DNA of 64,000 nt from Cheiracanthium punctorium (lineage: Eukaryota > Arthropoda > Arachnida > Araneae > Cheiracanthiidae), in the NCBI GenBank assembly GCA_038373885.1, contig JAWZYV010000113.1:620501-684500 (forward strand). Reading direction: 5' to 3'. The notes beneath the pieces were generated by a model that was not told the origin of the DNA, did not search any database, and worked only from the letters and a program-made list of their open reading frames with translations. A program made the position numbers and the translations under genes. The number at the start of each line of letters is the position of its first letter. The stretch's first letter is position 1. This document shows, one piece after another, positions 42,792 through 57,174 of the stretch.

Positions 42792-45700
42792 ACACTATTA
42801 GTGTAATTAATAAGAACAGATATAAATAGCATTCCAATATCATCCATTATATCTGATAAAGTTACAGATTGTCTTTTATATTTTTTTTTGTATATTTAGG
42901 CAGTTAACAATATTTCTTTTTTTTTTTAAAGTTCATCTTTCCTGCTTAATTTCACTGCTTTTCTTCCCTTTTTAAGAAAAAAGCTGCAGTAAACTTTGAA
43001 ATTAATGTGTTGAATAAATTTTAGATGGATCAATTAAAAAATCCTGAAAATGTTACTTTCTAATGATTTTACATCACAAAACCGAATAAAATTATTTAAA
43101 AATTCTCCCTGAAGTTAACATTTCACTTAACTAATTCAACACCTGATTGAACAAGCATAAAAATCCTTCTTTTTAAAATCGTATGTTTCTAAAATGAAAA
43201 CTTTAAATAGGCTTGTAAATCTTCTCTACACCTTTGTAAAATGTTTTTTCTTATCAGAAAATAAAAATAACTTTCAAGAAATCGATTGCAGATATATGTC
43301 ATACATTACTTTTATAACTATTTGTAGGTTCAAAATATATCCGTAATCATACCATTTTGTGATATTTGAGGTGACAAGGAAGTTTCGAGTTTTAAAGAGG
43401 CAGTTTCGTAAAATTAAATATTTTTAGATTCTAGCTTAAGTTAAAAAAAACATATGAGAAATGTTGGAGAGATTAAAGTGTCGTATTGAATCAAACTTTC
43501 AACATAAATTCTGATACTTCCTAAAGATGGTAATTACATAAGGCCATTCAAATCCTAAACTTAAAATTTAGGTCAAATACAAAACATTATATTGTAAATA
43601 CTTAGACGCTATGTTTTCAAACGTATTTGAACGCAGTCATGACGTGATTCTTTGTAGAAGATTTCAATAAAATTCAGTTTTTTTAAATATCTACTGCATG
43701 CATAAATTCTAGGGAAATTTGGGATTTCTGTTTAATTGTTTGTAAAAAATTTGTTATACTAACACCAGCTCTTCAGTAATTGTAAATCGAATAACCTCAA
43801 ATAAATATTAATTAAAGTTGATTGAATAGCAATCAATAATTAAATAAATAGGTATTTGGTGTAATTTTACTTCTTTTCTTGCTCGCTTAAAAACGTGTTT
43901 CATTAAATTTTAAAGGTCTTTGTCAGTATTTTTTTTTAATCGAAACCAAAAGGCGTCTGAGAAAATACTAAGTGATTCCAGCTGTGCAAATATTACAGAA
44001 ATTCCTTTACCCTCTTATGACCTTATCAGAAAAATTCAACTCCCGGGCATGAACCGTATCCGGTCAACCTACTATACCAGTGACAAAAATATCTTAAAAA
44101 AGAAAAAAGAAAGAAAATCTTAAAGTGTGTGAGCAAGATTTATTGCATTTAGCGAACTAAGCCAAGTTCTGAAGAATAATTCTTCCTCAAATATAAAACA
44201 GAAGTAGAGACGTGGCTTTTTCTTACTAGCGTCAGTTCCCTTTTCATGTAGATTTATCGTTCCCCTAATATCAATGTTTTTTTTTCAATCTTTACAGAAC
44301 TGTTCAGAAAATTACACCTAGCTCTTACTATGACCAGGAAAAAAAAACTTACCGTAATAAACTCGAACTGTAAAAAGTTGGTTTACGTACCTGAAAATTA
44401 AAAGAATCATTATTAGGAAATGTTATCACATTTAAAAAAGCTTTTTTTTAAGTCAATGCACATATTATCATTATTCTTTCACTTTTAATATGACTTTAAA
44501 AAAAACTAAAATAGGAAAATAAGACAAATACGTATTTTCAAAACCGATAGATTTTTTAAATCGATAACTTGGTTAATAACGAGAAACCAGGAAGATGTAA
44601 ATTTTTTTCATATTATATATATATATATATATATAACTAACAAGTAAAACACAAAACATACTACAAATAAGACATATCTCGCATAAAAATATAACAGCTA
44701 TTAGCAAGAATTAGAAACCAGATTTTGAAGCCAAATAAAGTGCAAGAATTATTGTGATAATATAATGGAACGGATATATCGAAAACCTCGTGAAAATGGG
44801 AATACGTGAAATGGGTTGAAAATAATTATTTATCATCTAAATAGACACTGAAATTCTTTCCTGAATATATTAAGGAGACATATTAGAATAAAATGAAAAT
44901 TCAATATTATTTTTCCGTTTAAATGTCTCAAGTAATAAAATAAAATATTTTTAATACAAACTTTACATTAATTTTCTCAAACACAGAAAACTTACGTAAA
45001 TGCTAAATGAAATGCCATTCAAAATGCAATAACAGAAACAACCTTTTTTTTTCTCTCTTTGTCTGCAAAATAAAATCATCTGTTTTAATAATATTTAGAT
45101 TAGAAATTTTTAAATAATTTGAAAAATAAAGAAACATCTTTCAAATGTTACTGAACATTTTCAAATCAAAGCACAGAAGTTTTCTTTTTAATTACAAAAA
45201 CGCTGCTTTTTATTGAATAATTAAAATATAAGAAAACTTGACTTTAATATCGTTCTCTACGTTCCATCAGCAATTGTATTTAAAAAGGAAGAAGAAAATC
45301 GAAGCAACAAACTCTCACGGGAGGGTCTACAGCTGAAATGTAAAGAACGAGATGAAATTTAATGAGAAGGTTGAATAATTAAAACCACGCAGTTTACTTA
45401 CAATAAGTGAATGATATATTTATTTCTTTTGGTGGAATGTTTCCAAAAAATTAACCCTAATGAATAACGCTTAATTAACTCTAAATTTCGCGACACGAAA
45501 TATACAAGACTCTATTTTTACTGTCACACAACGACCATTGCGCAATATACAACAGTTACAAGCTAATTAAGAATTTAAAAAACTTTCTAAAGTGTAAACT
45601 AATTTGGCCTTAGACAGAAAAACAAGAAAAAAAATGGCTGTAGAAATTTTTTCCGGTGTTTTTCTATAGCTCGAAAGTGAAAGTGCATTTTTCCTCTTTT

Positions 45701-48621
45701 CTTTTCTAATTACAGAAACATTAATAACGCGCCGCTGCTTTTATACACTTAGGCTAAGTTCTTAGGAAAGAAACTTTAAATAAAATGTAAGATAGGCAGA
45801 TCCAGTTACTCGTTTTTCTTTGAGACGAATGATTTTTCAGCCTTCAGTAGAAATGTGTCTATAGTGACTATTTCCTACAACATCCTATAAGCAATTGGTT
45901 TATTATGTATTAAGTCTACAATTGTTAATATTTTTAAGGCCCAAACCTTTATTTCAGAAAATTTAATGCACTTTGAAAAGCTTTAAGAAAAAACACGAGC
46001 ACAACATATTAACAATTTTAACAGTTTAAAAAATTGGCAAATACACCGATTTGAATATAAAAGTTGCTATATTTTCAAAAATTTTACTATGTACGTTTTT
46101 GAAAGTGAGACATTATACCAAAATATTGTATTTTTCAAAAATCTAAAACTCAAGCATTATTTTTCTAAATAAATTGTAAACTCGCATAGTCTTTCCATAA
46201 AACTGTATATCAATCACAGCTTCCGAAAATTCGGTCATGAATTGTTTGGGCTTGTATCTTATGTAATTCTCTTTTCTAAGCTATTTATAAGCTGCATCAC
46301 TAAAAAAACATAGTTTATTTATTTTGAATTGTTCTGAAATGTGATTAATTTCACTATCCATCACAATGATTTTCTGTTGGGATTCATTAATTTATATAGT
46401 TGCCCTTAGTCTAATAATATTTGTAAACTACGGAGAATTTGTCAAATGTGAATTTTATGGAGCTCACTAAACACGGAATATAAATCAGTTATCAACTAAT
46501 CCCAAATTTTAAATTATCTGCATTTTTTATATCTATTTAATGTCGAAAAAAATATCAGCATACAATTTGAAAACTAGATAAAGCAAAAATTTTAACATAT
46601 CTCTAGAATTTTGCTTCTTTTAAAAGAGGGAGGAGGCAAAAATGTTCCTTAAACTTTTCAGATTAATAAGCTAATTGGTAGTTTAAATAAACAAATCGCT
46701 AAATAAAATGGGAATTGACGAATCTGAAAGAAAAGTATGTTTATTACTTTTTCATTTGTTCGCTCAGGCTAATTTTTAGGCCGTTATATAGGCATATCAT
46801 TAGCTTCCCTTAGCTTTGATTATTATTTGACACATATACATACTTTATGTTAAAAAAAAACTAATGAAATTGTAGAAGCTAGTGACCCAAGCAAATTGAC
46901 AAACTGTAATCGACATCCTCGTTAAACAGTAATCCCCCAATACAAGTGCAGGGCACAGCTACCAAATATGACTAATATAAACAAACAATAATACTTTAAT
47001 ATAATTCTCAAATTTTGTATATCACCTCATTAGTGTGTGGGGCATAATTTAGTAAGTGGGATTTTTGTTTGTACAGAAGTCGTACACAAATTTTAATAAT
47101 TTTCCTTTTTCTTACCTTAATTTGAACATTTTTTTTCAATTTACATTACCCAAGTATCTCTAATAGATGAACAATTAAAGCGTGTCGCCACTTTTTGAGT
47201 CACCCTGTATTCAACCTAATAATAATAACCTGAAATCAAGTTAATTCAATAGAAATTGTCAGAAGTTATTAATAAAATTTTACGAATAATATTTTTTTGT
47301 TCTGTAAGACACAATTAAACAATTTTTGAAGCGCCAAAATTTGAAATCAAGAAGCATTTGCATTGATTATGTTTACAGCAACAATTTCGTTAACAGCCTT
47401 TATGGTCGAACAACCCTTATAAAAGAAAACAGCTCATTCCATTAAGCATCAATTACGTAGACACATCCGGTAATCCGATGGTACTGTAACCCTGTCCCTG
47501 CTCCAGCGTTCAACAATAATATCAAGTATGTCACCGCCTAGATGAATTTAGTCACCGCCGAAGCTAATGCAAAAAAATAAAAATAAATAAATAAATCCCA
47601 GTTGCTAACCTAGACACCCGACGGCATACAATCATACACCGTATTATAGTGGCAAGAAAGATGAAAGAAATTTGAAGTTCTTTTCGGTACATTTGGGAAT
47701 GCTTAAAAGGAATCAGTGAAGAAACTAGAATTAAAAAAAAAAGATTCATCGATCTGAAGAGAGAAAAGAATCTTATTAGACGTGAACGTTAAATGAAATG
47801 GTACAAGTACTAGAAGTCATTTCAAGTCTCCAAAAGGAATTGTAAAGGAAGGATGTATTAAATTGTTGTGAATATAAGTATTGCTGTCGATCATAATCTT
47901 TAACAATCTCTTCGTTTGTTTTCCTGCTTAAAAAAATTAAAAGTAAATTATGCCCATTACAAATTAAAGTAGTCTTATCTCTAAAATACTTATACATATA
48001 TTGCTGCATCGCAATTTAATTTATTAGACATGAGAAGTTATTGTTTAGAAATTCATCATCAGTTTTGACTGGAAAACTATAGTCAAGGAAAAACTGAAGA
48101 GCAAATAAAATGGAACATGTTAATCCAATTTCTTCACGTAACTATACCTTTTCCGAAATTTTCAAGGAATCTCTCAAAGATCTTGTTTTGCAAAAATTAG
48201 AGCTTGCGAAATTAAAAACCCCGTAGGAACTAGAACTTTTTCATTAAACTACACAATGAAAGTAAATTGAGTTTGAATTCTGTGAATAGAAAAGACATTT
48301 TTTATACTGTTTTTCCCGCTTCAAGTTTCCATTTCTAAATAATACTAATTCACGTAAAATATGACATATTCAATTATTTAAAATTGCGTACATTGAAAGT
48401 TATTTATGTTGTATACGTTACAACTGCTTCCCTTTGCATTTTTGTAAATGATTCGCTTTTCATTCTTGAAATCCGCAATATTTCCCTTTTGAGAATTTCT
48501 TTGTAATATTCGAATTAATTTACATAATTCGTGTTTTGAGAGTACTTTTAGACTTGATAAACCATGAATGATTGGATTAGGAGGTTTTAATTTCAATCTG
48601 ATGGTACGTACAATAAGAATA
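42792..48621. other. AT-rich DNA, no gene; microsatellites
   Basis: No supportable gene in nearly 6 kb. Contains (TA)n at 44614-44635 and (AAAT)n at 47576-47596. A possible lone transposon end lies at about 47190-47214 (GCCACTTTTTGAGTCACCCTGTA). Short frames at 43920, 47564, 47776 and 48378 show no domain. Confidence 0.5.
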
Positions 48622-49011
48622 AGGTATGGATATTTTTATAAGTTCATTTTAAAATTTACACAAATTCGATGGGATGTTTCACCATGAAAACGGCAGTTTT
48701 TAAACTGCTAGGAAAAAATAAAATTTATTGCTTTGAGTAAACATTTTTTTTCAAAGGCAAAATTCTTACTATTTGTGCAAAATTATATATCTACATGTAT
48801 ATGTAAGGTATACACACACATATATATATATATATATTTATATATAATTTTACACAAATAGTAAGAATTTTACCTTTGAAATAAATTTTTACACAAAGCA
48901 ATAAATTTTATTTTTTCCTTACAGTTTGAAAACTGCCGATTTCATGACGAAACAACTCATCGAATTTGTGTAAAATTTTAAAATGAAAAATTTTAAAATA
49001 CCCATACTGCA
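48622..49011. mobile_element. Fold-back element with a microsatellite centre
   Basis: Long inverted arms share GTATGGRTATTTT, TTCATTTTAAAATTT with ACACAAATTCGATG, the word ACGGCAGTTTTTAAACTG (right: TCGGCAGTTTTCAAACTG), TAAAATTTATTGCTTTG, and CAAAGGYAAAATTCTTACTA then TTTGTG. The centre is a CA/TA microsatellite (48811-48837). No coding capacity. No clear target duplication was found. Confidence 0.8.
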
Positions 49012-50823
49012 CTATGAGGGACAAACTCCTCCATTCGTCTTGTACAATGTGTTAGTTCATATCACAGGACAAACTCTTCCATTTGTATCTGTCAAAAAAT
49101 GCAAATAAGAAGAAGAACGAAAATCAATACGAAATAACAAGAAAGCAAACAGCCTTGTCAGAACGGAAAATGGCTCAGTAAGTTAAATTAAAATTCAACT
49201 TTCTGGTAGGGCTTGAAGTTAAAGTTTTGTTTATAGAACATAAAGCATGCGTTATCCAGAGAAGAAAAAAAAATATTTAAATATATATATAAAGGTTAAA
49301 TCGACTTCTCGATTTTCTTTTGTTCCCTCCGCCTAAATAATAATAATAATAATAATAGGGAAGGAGGATTTTTATATTTCCAAATGTGTGTATGACAAGT
49401 GAAATAAAATATTTTATCGCGCGGAAATCAATTTTGCTTTTCATCTATGAGGTATTTCCCATTTCCACAGCAGACTTGTGCTCACCGATGGTTAACGACG
49501 GAAGTGACGTAAAGGCGAAACAAAGAAACCAGAAAAAATCAGGCGGAAGTTACCTCACCGGATAGCCATTAAATTAAGTAGGTAGCATCCCATGACACAA
49601 GCCTCCAACATTCACGAATTGAGATCATTATTCCAGCGATTTCCTTCCGTTAGAGTTTTTTCATTTTGTCTCCAATTCTAAAATTTAGTTCAAGAGAAAT
49701 ATACACCCAAATGTAACGAGGATGGAGTCAAAATTCGATCTTAGTAAATTTGAGCCTGAAGCACTCTTTCTTAGTTACAGTTGATAATAAATACTTCTTA
49801 AACGTACTGCTGGCATAAATTGTTTGTCCTGACAGTTGTAATATGTCTGGTATATTAAGAGATAGGAAATTTAAATTTAGTTAAGTATATTTAATTGCGC
49901 GTGACAGCTACACTAGTTGCCACAGTTAAGGAAAAATCAGAAAGATGACTATTACTCAAAAAGTTATATGTAGAATTTGATAAGATTTCGAGCAGTATTG
50001 AACAGATAGTAAACTATACAATACCATGAAAAGAAATTAGCAGACACATATCGAAAAAATATTTTCGCATCGTAATATTATTATTTCATTTAATTAAAAA
50101 AAACAGTTTTTCTAATTATTATTATTATTATTATTATTATTATTTGCTTTTGAAATTTCGCAGTAGCTTTACTATGAGCTTCGAGATTTTGCATCGCGCA
50201 AAAAATTCCTGTATTTATACACAGCTATATTTGATACCCAACCAGAAAACATTACTGGCTATGTCCTTTTGAGTTGCCTTCCTTTGTTCAAAAATATTAA
50301 TTCCGGTGTATCTTTTTTAAACCACATTTGAAAAAATAAATTGCCAATTAACTATCAACTTTGAACTATCGAAACACAAACTAGTGAAGGAGTAAAAAGG
50401 AATGTAGGTAACGTCAGAATGAATGGAGACAAAGTAACTCGCCTAAGTCTATTCTAAAGTGGAAACACTAACTTAGAGCACAGTAACAACTTAGAAATAA
50501 ATTACTTAGGTTTCAAAAAACGAAGTCAACGCGTCTCAATAAGTTATTGGTAGCAGATATTGCATCGAATCTGTTCGTATATATTTCATATCTGAAGAGG
50601 TAACAGATGAGGAAAGCGCTGAACTGTGGAAACCTGCCTAACCAAAAAAAGAAAAATATATATTGCACCCAACCGTAACCGAACTGGATCTCCAAAAGGA
50701 AAACTTAATAATTCTGAAGAGAGTTACTCAAAATAAATTTAGCAAATTCTGAAGAGTTACACGTGGAAATTGTAAACTGTGAATATACAGTGAGAGATAT
50801 AACATTTAAGTTTTATTCTGTTC
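49012..50823. other. No gene; two trinucleotide microsatellites
   Basis: (AAT)n at 49336-49357 and (ATT)n at 50114-50144. A direct repeat GACAAACTCYTCCATTYGT lies near 49020 and 49070. No supportable gene. Confidence 0.55.
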
Positions 50824-51123
50824 GTGAATACAAGAAGTATGGAAAGTTCTGTAATTTTACAGATGTTACCATTCTGTTATAACTTTTTAGATATTTTTCA
50901 TTCTGATAAATATAGTCAAAGTAATCAGTTGTTTAGTACATCGGATTGTAACCGGTGGATCCCGAGTCCACATGCGTTCAAAAGGTGTATAAAATTGGTT
51001 CGCGAAAATAATATCCTAGCATACAACGACTACCCGACACAGCTTGGCGACTATAAGTTATATAATGGGTTGGTTACGAATGAAATATATGTTCATATAT
51101 ACTATATAAGACAAATGGCATGA
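50824..51123 (+). other. Unrecognised 99-codon frame
   Basis: Open from a GTG, with the first ATG at codon 6, and ending at a TGA. The middle (CNRWIPSPHAFKRCIKLVRE, then NNILAYNDYPTQLGDYKLYN) looks less biased than typical AT-rich noise. I do not recognise it, there is no domain or splice context I trust, and no related copy occurs in the window. It could be chance, an exon or a transposon remnant. Confidence 0.15.
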
Positions 51124-54100
51124 ATTTCTGAAAGGTCCTATGATTTACATTTATATGGTTTACATTACACCTTTCACTTAAGAAAGAATAAGAAGTTAGA
51201 GAAAAATAAAAGCAACTTTGAAATAAAAGTTTAAAAAAGTTATTGGATGTTTTTTGTCTTCCTAAATTCCAATAGTTTTGCATAGATATGAAAACCAAAC
51301 TTGAATGAAAGAAGAATTAGCGCGAAAACCAATCTTTATATGAAATAAATGAAAATTCACAGCGAAAAAAGATTTTTCACTCAAAACTCGCAAAGATTTA
51401 AGACATTTTCAACAGCTTTTGCGAATAAAAATTCAGAACAGTATGCTTATAACTGCAATGTAAATAGGTGATGGTATCCTAATTGAGGTAAGCGTGGCAG
51501 ATGTATTATTTTTTAAATAAATAAACAGTATTTAAAATTATTTAAAATTAATAGATTACTGAATATTGAAATTTCGATTTAAGATGAAGGAAGCCTCACA
51601 CATGGAGAGGTCATTTATATGACTTTCGGCTTTTTATGTACAGATAAATCAGAAAGCTTTTTGGAACTAAGCTTTTGAATGAATTTATTATTTTATTTCA
51701 TTATGTTTTACCTGAATTATATTTAAATTTAATAACATTAATTTTACTCTCCCAGACTTGTGCATTTTCCGAAACGGAAGAATTACGTACATTGTAAACG
51801 GGGATAATTTTAATTATAATAGGGGGAGCTCTCTTTTTTAAAGATTTTTATAACAATTTTTAAAGCTTCTTTCAATGCACATAAATTTTTTATGGAGTGC
51901 TTTTGAGACAAGTATTGATGAAAAATCAGAATTTGTAGATAACGCATTATTTATTTATTTTTAAAAATTGATCAAAGACCCGAAAAAGATTAGAATGTTA
52001 CACACATTAACATTCTTATAAGAATGATTATATAAGATTTATGAAATGATTAAACAAATTATTAAATACGTAGGGTCACGTAGGGGTAATTACGACCAGA
52101 CTGATTTTACAGAAAAAAAACCCCTATAAATGATAAAGTTTCGCAAAAACATTAGCTATAAACCTTGTAATGTATTCTTCGTGATAAGTATTTGAATGAT
52201 TAATTTTAAGAATGATTAATTTTAAGTACTGTATGTAACTGGGCCTCGAAGTCTATAAGTCAGGCAAAGTTACATGCAATAAAAATAACCCTCCCCTCGA
52301 ATCTTTTGAAATGCGAAAATTTTGCGCAGAATGAAACCGTTTCATAGGATGCGTAAATTTCTCCCAGGAATAGTTTTTTAATGTGCGATAAAGAAAGAAA
52401 AATGCGAGATTCTCGCATTCTCGCTCTCTAGTGAAAACACTGATGGTTAGTTCTTTAAAACAGATAGTTACTGGCTCATAATCAAATAAACGGACAGTTT
52501 CACATTATGTCACAACACATTCCTGTGAACAGTTGTCAGATGAAAATTTGGTTTATGTTCGTTTATTTTTATTCTTGGTCAGCACATGTCACTCGGAAAA
52601 TATTGGAAGTCACCTACAGTCATGTGGTTTGAAATGCTCTATTGTAAAACTTGTGTCATCGAAGAAGAAGAAAAAAAGTTTCTTGACTGAAGACATCTCA
52701 AGACAAATTGCTGTTTTTAAACTGTGTTAAACATTTATTTCGACTTTATTTTTATTTCTTCATTTTCACTTAATTTTTCCATAAAAAGTCAACGTTATTT
52801 AATACAATCTTTCCTCAACAATTCTTGCACTTCAATATTTTTCCTTTTGTAAAAAAAAAAGTGATTTTCAGCACATCTTGACAACAAGCGGCTTTCTGAT
52901 TTAATGAATAGAGGCCGTAACCCTATTACTCATTCAATTTGTATCAATTATTTTTGCACCGGAGAAGCACTATTCACTAACAAAAGCAAGAATAGTAGTA
53001 TCAGTTGTTCCAACTAAAACTGTACGCATGCGAATCAAGACAAATCAAGTGGTCATAAAATTCCCTAAACGATTGTCAAATTAGCCTTTATTTTTCCAAT
53101 TTTGCGATTTTATTTGGTTAAGTAAGACCACCAACTTTAAATTTTGAGCAAATAATCCTATGAAAACAAAACATTTTCTATGTGTTCTTGAAGTTTCCCC
53201 TTATTTAATGAAATTAATATTTTTCGTATAATTAAGAATTAAACAATCACAAAGTTTAAATTTACTGACATCTGCGCAAAGTGACGGAGCCTACTATTTT
53301 GCCAAACGTGTCACATTGTGATTGTATGACTAAGCGCATGCGTGATTTGTAATGCAATCTGATTACGAATTTCCCTACGAAATGTTTACTTCTAATAGGA
53401 ATACTGTCCTTAAAAGTGTAAAGCAAACTATGTAGAAAAACTGTCTTAGTTAATGAAATGCTGGGCGAAATTTATTCACCCTCCAATTGATTGCGCTATC
53501 ATGATATGTAGTTATAACATATATTAGATGTGTAGACTTACGCAATTTATTATTGTGCTAGCAACAAACGGACCACAATTCAAATGCATGCATTGGGAAA
53601 TTTGTGTGAATTATTTATTGCCTGCTAACCGTCTAGGGTAGCAATTTAATGTACTTGTAGTATTAAAACCTTAATTTGACGACAGTATTACACATGGTAT
53701 ATCCTATAGAAGATTATTAAAATTCTTCAGTTTCTTTTTATGGTTTGAATTTTTCAAACAACATAAAAATCTCGTAAAAACTATTCAATATCCTGGACAT
53801 AAATATGATTCAGTAAAATTCTTTCAACATTAATTTCTCCAAGCCAAGATTTTCGGGGGTTTTGCCGTTACTTTGCTGTCACCGTAGGTTCGATAAATAG
53901 CGCAGCTTCTGTAAATAGCTAATCATGTAAGAACACTTCAACAAGCATTCATTCATTTTCGTCCTTTAAATTCCGTAGCAAATTCAACTGCTCCACGAAA
54001 TTTGCTAAATTAATGTATGGGCGTAAAGTATTCCCCCCCCCTCTCCCCGCGAATCGGGAGTTCAATAGGCAATTTGCAGCAAAAGTAAATTTAAGAATGA

Positions 54101-54230
54101 TTCATTTTATCCCACAATTTATTCTTTTACATTTAATTGTGATAAAAACAAAATTAATAATAAATTAAAAGATAAATTGAAAGATCAACAGCAAACTCTT
54201 GTTGAGATGAGCACGATTTAGGAAAGCAAA
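51124..54230. other. AT-rich DNA, no gene seen
   Basis: No supportable gene, tandem repeat or transposon end pair. An eight-C run followed by TCTCCCCGCG near 54032-54049 stands out but could not be assigned. Confidence 0.45.
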
Positions 54231-54232
54231 TA

Positions 54233-54410
54233 CAGTGGATCCTGCTAAAGTGACCACCTTGGTAAACAGACCACTTGTGTATTGTGACAACTTTTGTACA
54301 ATTTCCCTTTCCAACCACCACGATTTCTCGCTTTCGTAAAGTAACTACCTTAATAAGGTGACCATTTTTCTACTTCCCGAAGGTATGTTCATATTAGACA
54401 GGTTCCACTG
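54233..54410. mobile_element. pogo/Tigger-like MITE
   Basis: 178 bp. Left end CAGTGGATCCTGCTAAAGTG; right end CAGTGGAACCTGTC on the other strand; TA on both sides (54231-54232 and 54411-54412). The interior repeats GTGACCA and GTAACTACC words, as pogo-like ends often do. Non-coding. Confidence 0.8.
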
Positions 54411-54412
54411 TA

Positions 54413-56802
54413 TTTAGTTAATATAATTTTTTAGAAGCAAGGTAATAAAGGTCTGTTCTCCCTTAAACTAAATCAATTAAATGATATTACGTTATAAAAC
54501 TGCTTAAATAGCTGCTGAAAACTTTTTATGCACAAAAATTCTTGATTAAAAACCTAACTTTTTTCTGATACTTCGTCCGATTAATAAAGAGATCGTTGAC
54601 AATTTTAAAAGGCACAGATCCCAAGTTTCTGTCGCAAATATGTACCTATCCAAGTATGTTAACTCAATAGAAGTAGTTCATCATACAATAGAGCTAAATT
54701 AGCTGCAACCTTTCAATGGAGAAACCTTGAACCATGATTTGGTTCTTTGATCAATTTAAGCACCAAATTATAGTTCAACGTTTCTAAATAGAAAGGTATC
54801 CGCTAATTTACCGTAAATCAGCTTCAACCTTTTATGGTGAAATCTTGAACTACTTCTATTAACAGTGTGATGAATAAGTTGCTAAAAGGTTTGTGCAAAA
54901 TATTTTAGAACGTAAAATAATAGATTAAAAGGAAACCACCCTACAAAAGTATATACTTGAAATGAATCACAGTTAATTATAAGAGTTTTTAATCTAACTA
55001 ACGACCTAAAATGACTAAACGGGATGTTTCTATAAGAATTTATCAGCATTCATTTATAAACTTTGAAGACTACAATTACAAAATTAAAGAGATTGCAACC
55101 AATTTTAGACAAATAAAATCACAAAAATAGTATTTTAAAGTTGATAAATTTTAAAGTTGAAGGGCACAATCTACTTCAAGCCAGGGAAGCCCACTTTTGT
55201 AATTTTTAATTCATTAAAAAAGTAATTGCCACGGAAAAGGCACATACAAATTGAAATTATTTCTTTGTGTTAATCCATCAAGCTCTACCAATCGTGCCAA
55301 ATAATGTCTACATAAATACTTATTATACGAAAAGTAATAAATTTCCGTAAAATATTATTCAAAAACATCCCTGTGCAAGGTCAGCGTTGGAAAACGCAAC
55401 CCATACTGTATTTACAAACTGGAAAGATCGAGGGTAAAAGGCTTTACATGAATGCATATTAGGTAAGCCGGATAGCTATGTCATGCACACCAAGCGATAA
55501 CAGATCAAAAGCTAGTTTTTGCACCACATCCTCAAACATTTCCATTGTTAAAATACAATATGGTGTAGTGGTTTTAAGGTAATTTTATTTCTTTTTTTTT
55601 CTTTTTGTATGTCGTTTGAAGCTAGCCAGGCATTCTGAACTTTCAGCTGCGCGAGTTAGTTTCTGAATGAATAAAATAATAAAAGACGGAAAAACATTTT
55701 ATAGCTTAAATATTACAACTGTTTTAAGTTTTGTGTTGTTCTCCGTGAATATCACATTTTCTAAATAAATTAACTAAAAAGTGAAAATTATAGTCGTTTA
55801 AAAATTATTTTTTTTTTTACTTTGGAAAATTGTTTATATATATATATATACTTATAATACATAATAATTATAAATTTTGATCTAATACAATAAAACATAT
55901 CTAATAATAGAAATGCAATTAAGCCATATCATACCCAACAATGAGCAATAAAAATTAAACTTTATTTTTTTATTCAACTGTTAGGTGAAAGGTTCAAAAG
56001 TTTTCTGACAGATGGAAATAAACGATGAAGAAAATATTTATGTAAAATAAAATGCACCTAAAATGAAGGTTATATTCAACTTTTAACTCAAATAATATTT
56101 TAAAATGTGTATAAATGTACAAAAAAATACTCTTAATGTTAACTGCACTACATTCATAATCTACGTGAGATAAGTAGAGGTTAGCTGGCTTTTAAAATAA
56201 ATCTATAAGTAATTTTTTGTTCTCTGCATATATACGCATTAAGACACCAATTTATACAACTTCATGCAAAACAATAATAGTGTCTTAATCAAAAAAGCAC
56301 TCACTTTTGTGTTTTCTCATATTAAGTCAGCAATTTTAAATTTAATAATAAAATATTACTTCCTTAAATGTTCATTTTTTTTTTCATTTTTAAGATATTT
56401 ATAAATATAAGTGCTAACCAATAGTTTGAAAATTCGCAATCAACGCAAATCTCTCTTTTCATTGAGAAATGTGGGAAAGGATAGCCATTTCATTCTCGTG
56501 GCTTTTTCTCGGCTTAACATGATTTTTTTAATTGCTTTTAATAAATGCCCGATATTTGTTTCCAATCCTCTGCATGATCATGTCATAGATCGTCATTATA
56601 AACAGTAAAATTATACTCATGATACCTTATTGAAAAATATAATGTTATTCCGTTCAAAAGCTGATTGATTATTTATTTTCTACAATATGTTAGAGTAAAA
56701 TATGTGTTTTTTCCCTCCAGCTTTGCTGCAGCATTAAGAGCGCCCTCTCGTCCATTAATAGTGATACTGCCATTAATAGTGATAAATGTTTCGTAAGTTT
56801 GT
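54413..56802. other. AT-rich DNA, no gene; (TA)8
   Basis: No gene. (TA)n at 55835-55850. Near 54715-54850, ACCTTTYWATGG...GAAACCTTGAA and AACCTTTTATGGTGAAATCTTGAA suggest an old short duplication. The word CATTAATAGTGAT is repeated just before the next microsatellite. Confidence 0.45.
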
Positions 56803-56903
56803 TATATATATATATATATATAGATAGATAGATAGATAGATAGATATAGATATATATATATATAGCTATATATAGATATATATATATATAGAGAGAGAGA
56901 GAG
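56803..56903. repeat. Compound microsatellite TA/TAGA/GA
   Basis: (TA)n, then (TAGA)n, more (TA)n with short interruptions, and a (GA)n end. The YIYIYI-type peptide on the other strand is an artefact of this repeat. Confidence 0.95.
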
Positions 56904-57174
56904 TATGTATACATTATTTCGACTAGAATTGTATTTTCATATGATACCAAAACGGAGGCAATCATTTTATTTTACGGTACAAAAAGCACATTTTGGTAAA
57001 TAAACTTCTATTAAAATTTAAAATAAACTATGAAAATGAAATTTTATTTCCTTTATAGCATTTTGAACACTATAGAAAGAAGTTTTTAAAGTCTTTAGGA
57101 TGCAAAGAATAAGATTATTTAAGGAAGTTCAATGCGGTATTAGAGGATAGTTTTTAATAAAGTAAACTTATAAC

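Noticed and set aside
56690..56965. 91-codon minus-strand frame rich in YIYIYI
   Set aside because: Translation of the compound TA/TAGA microsatellite.
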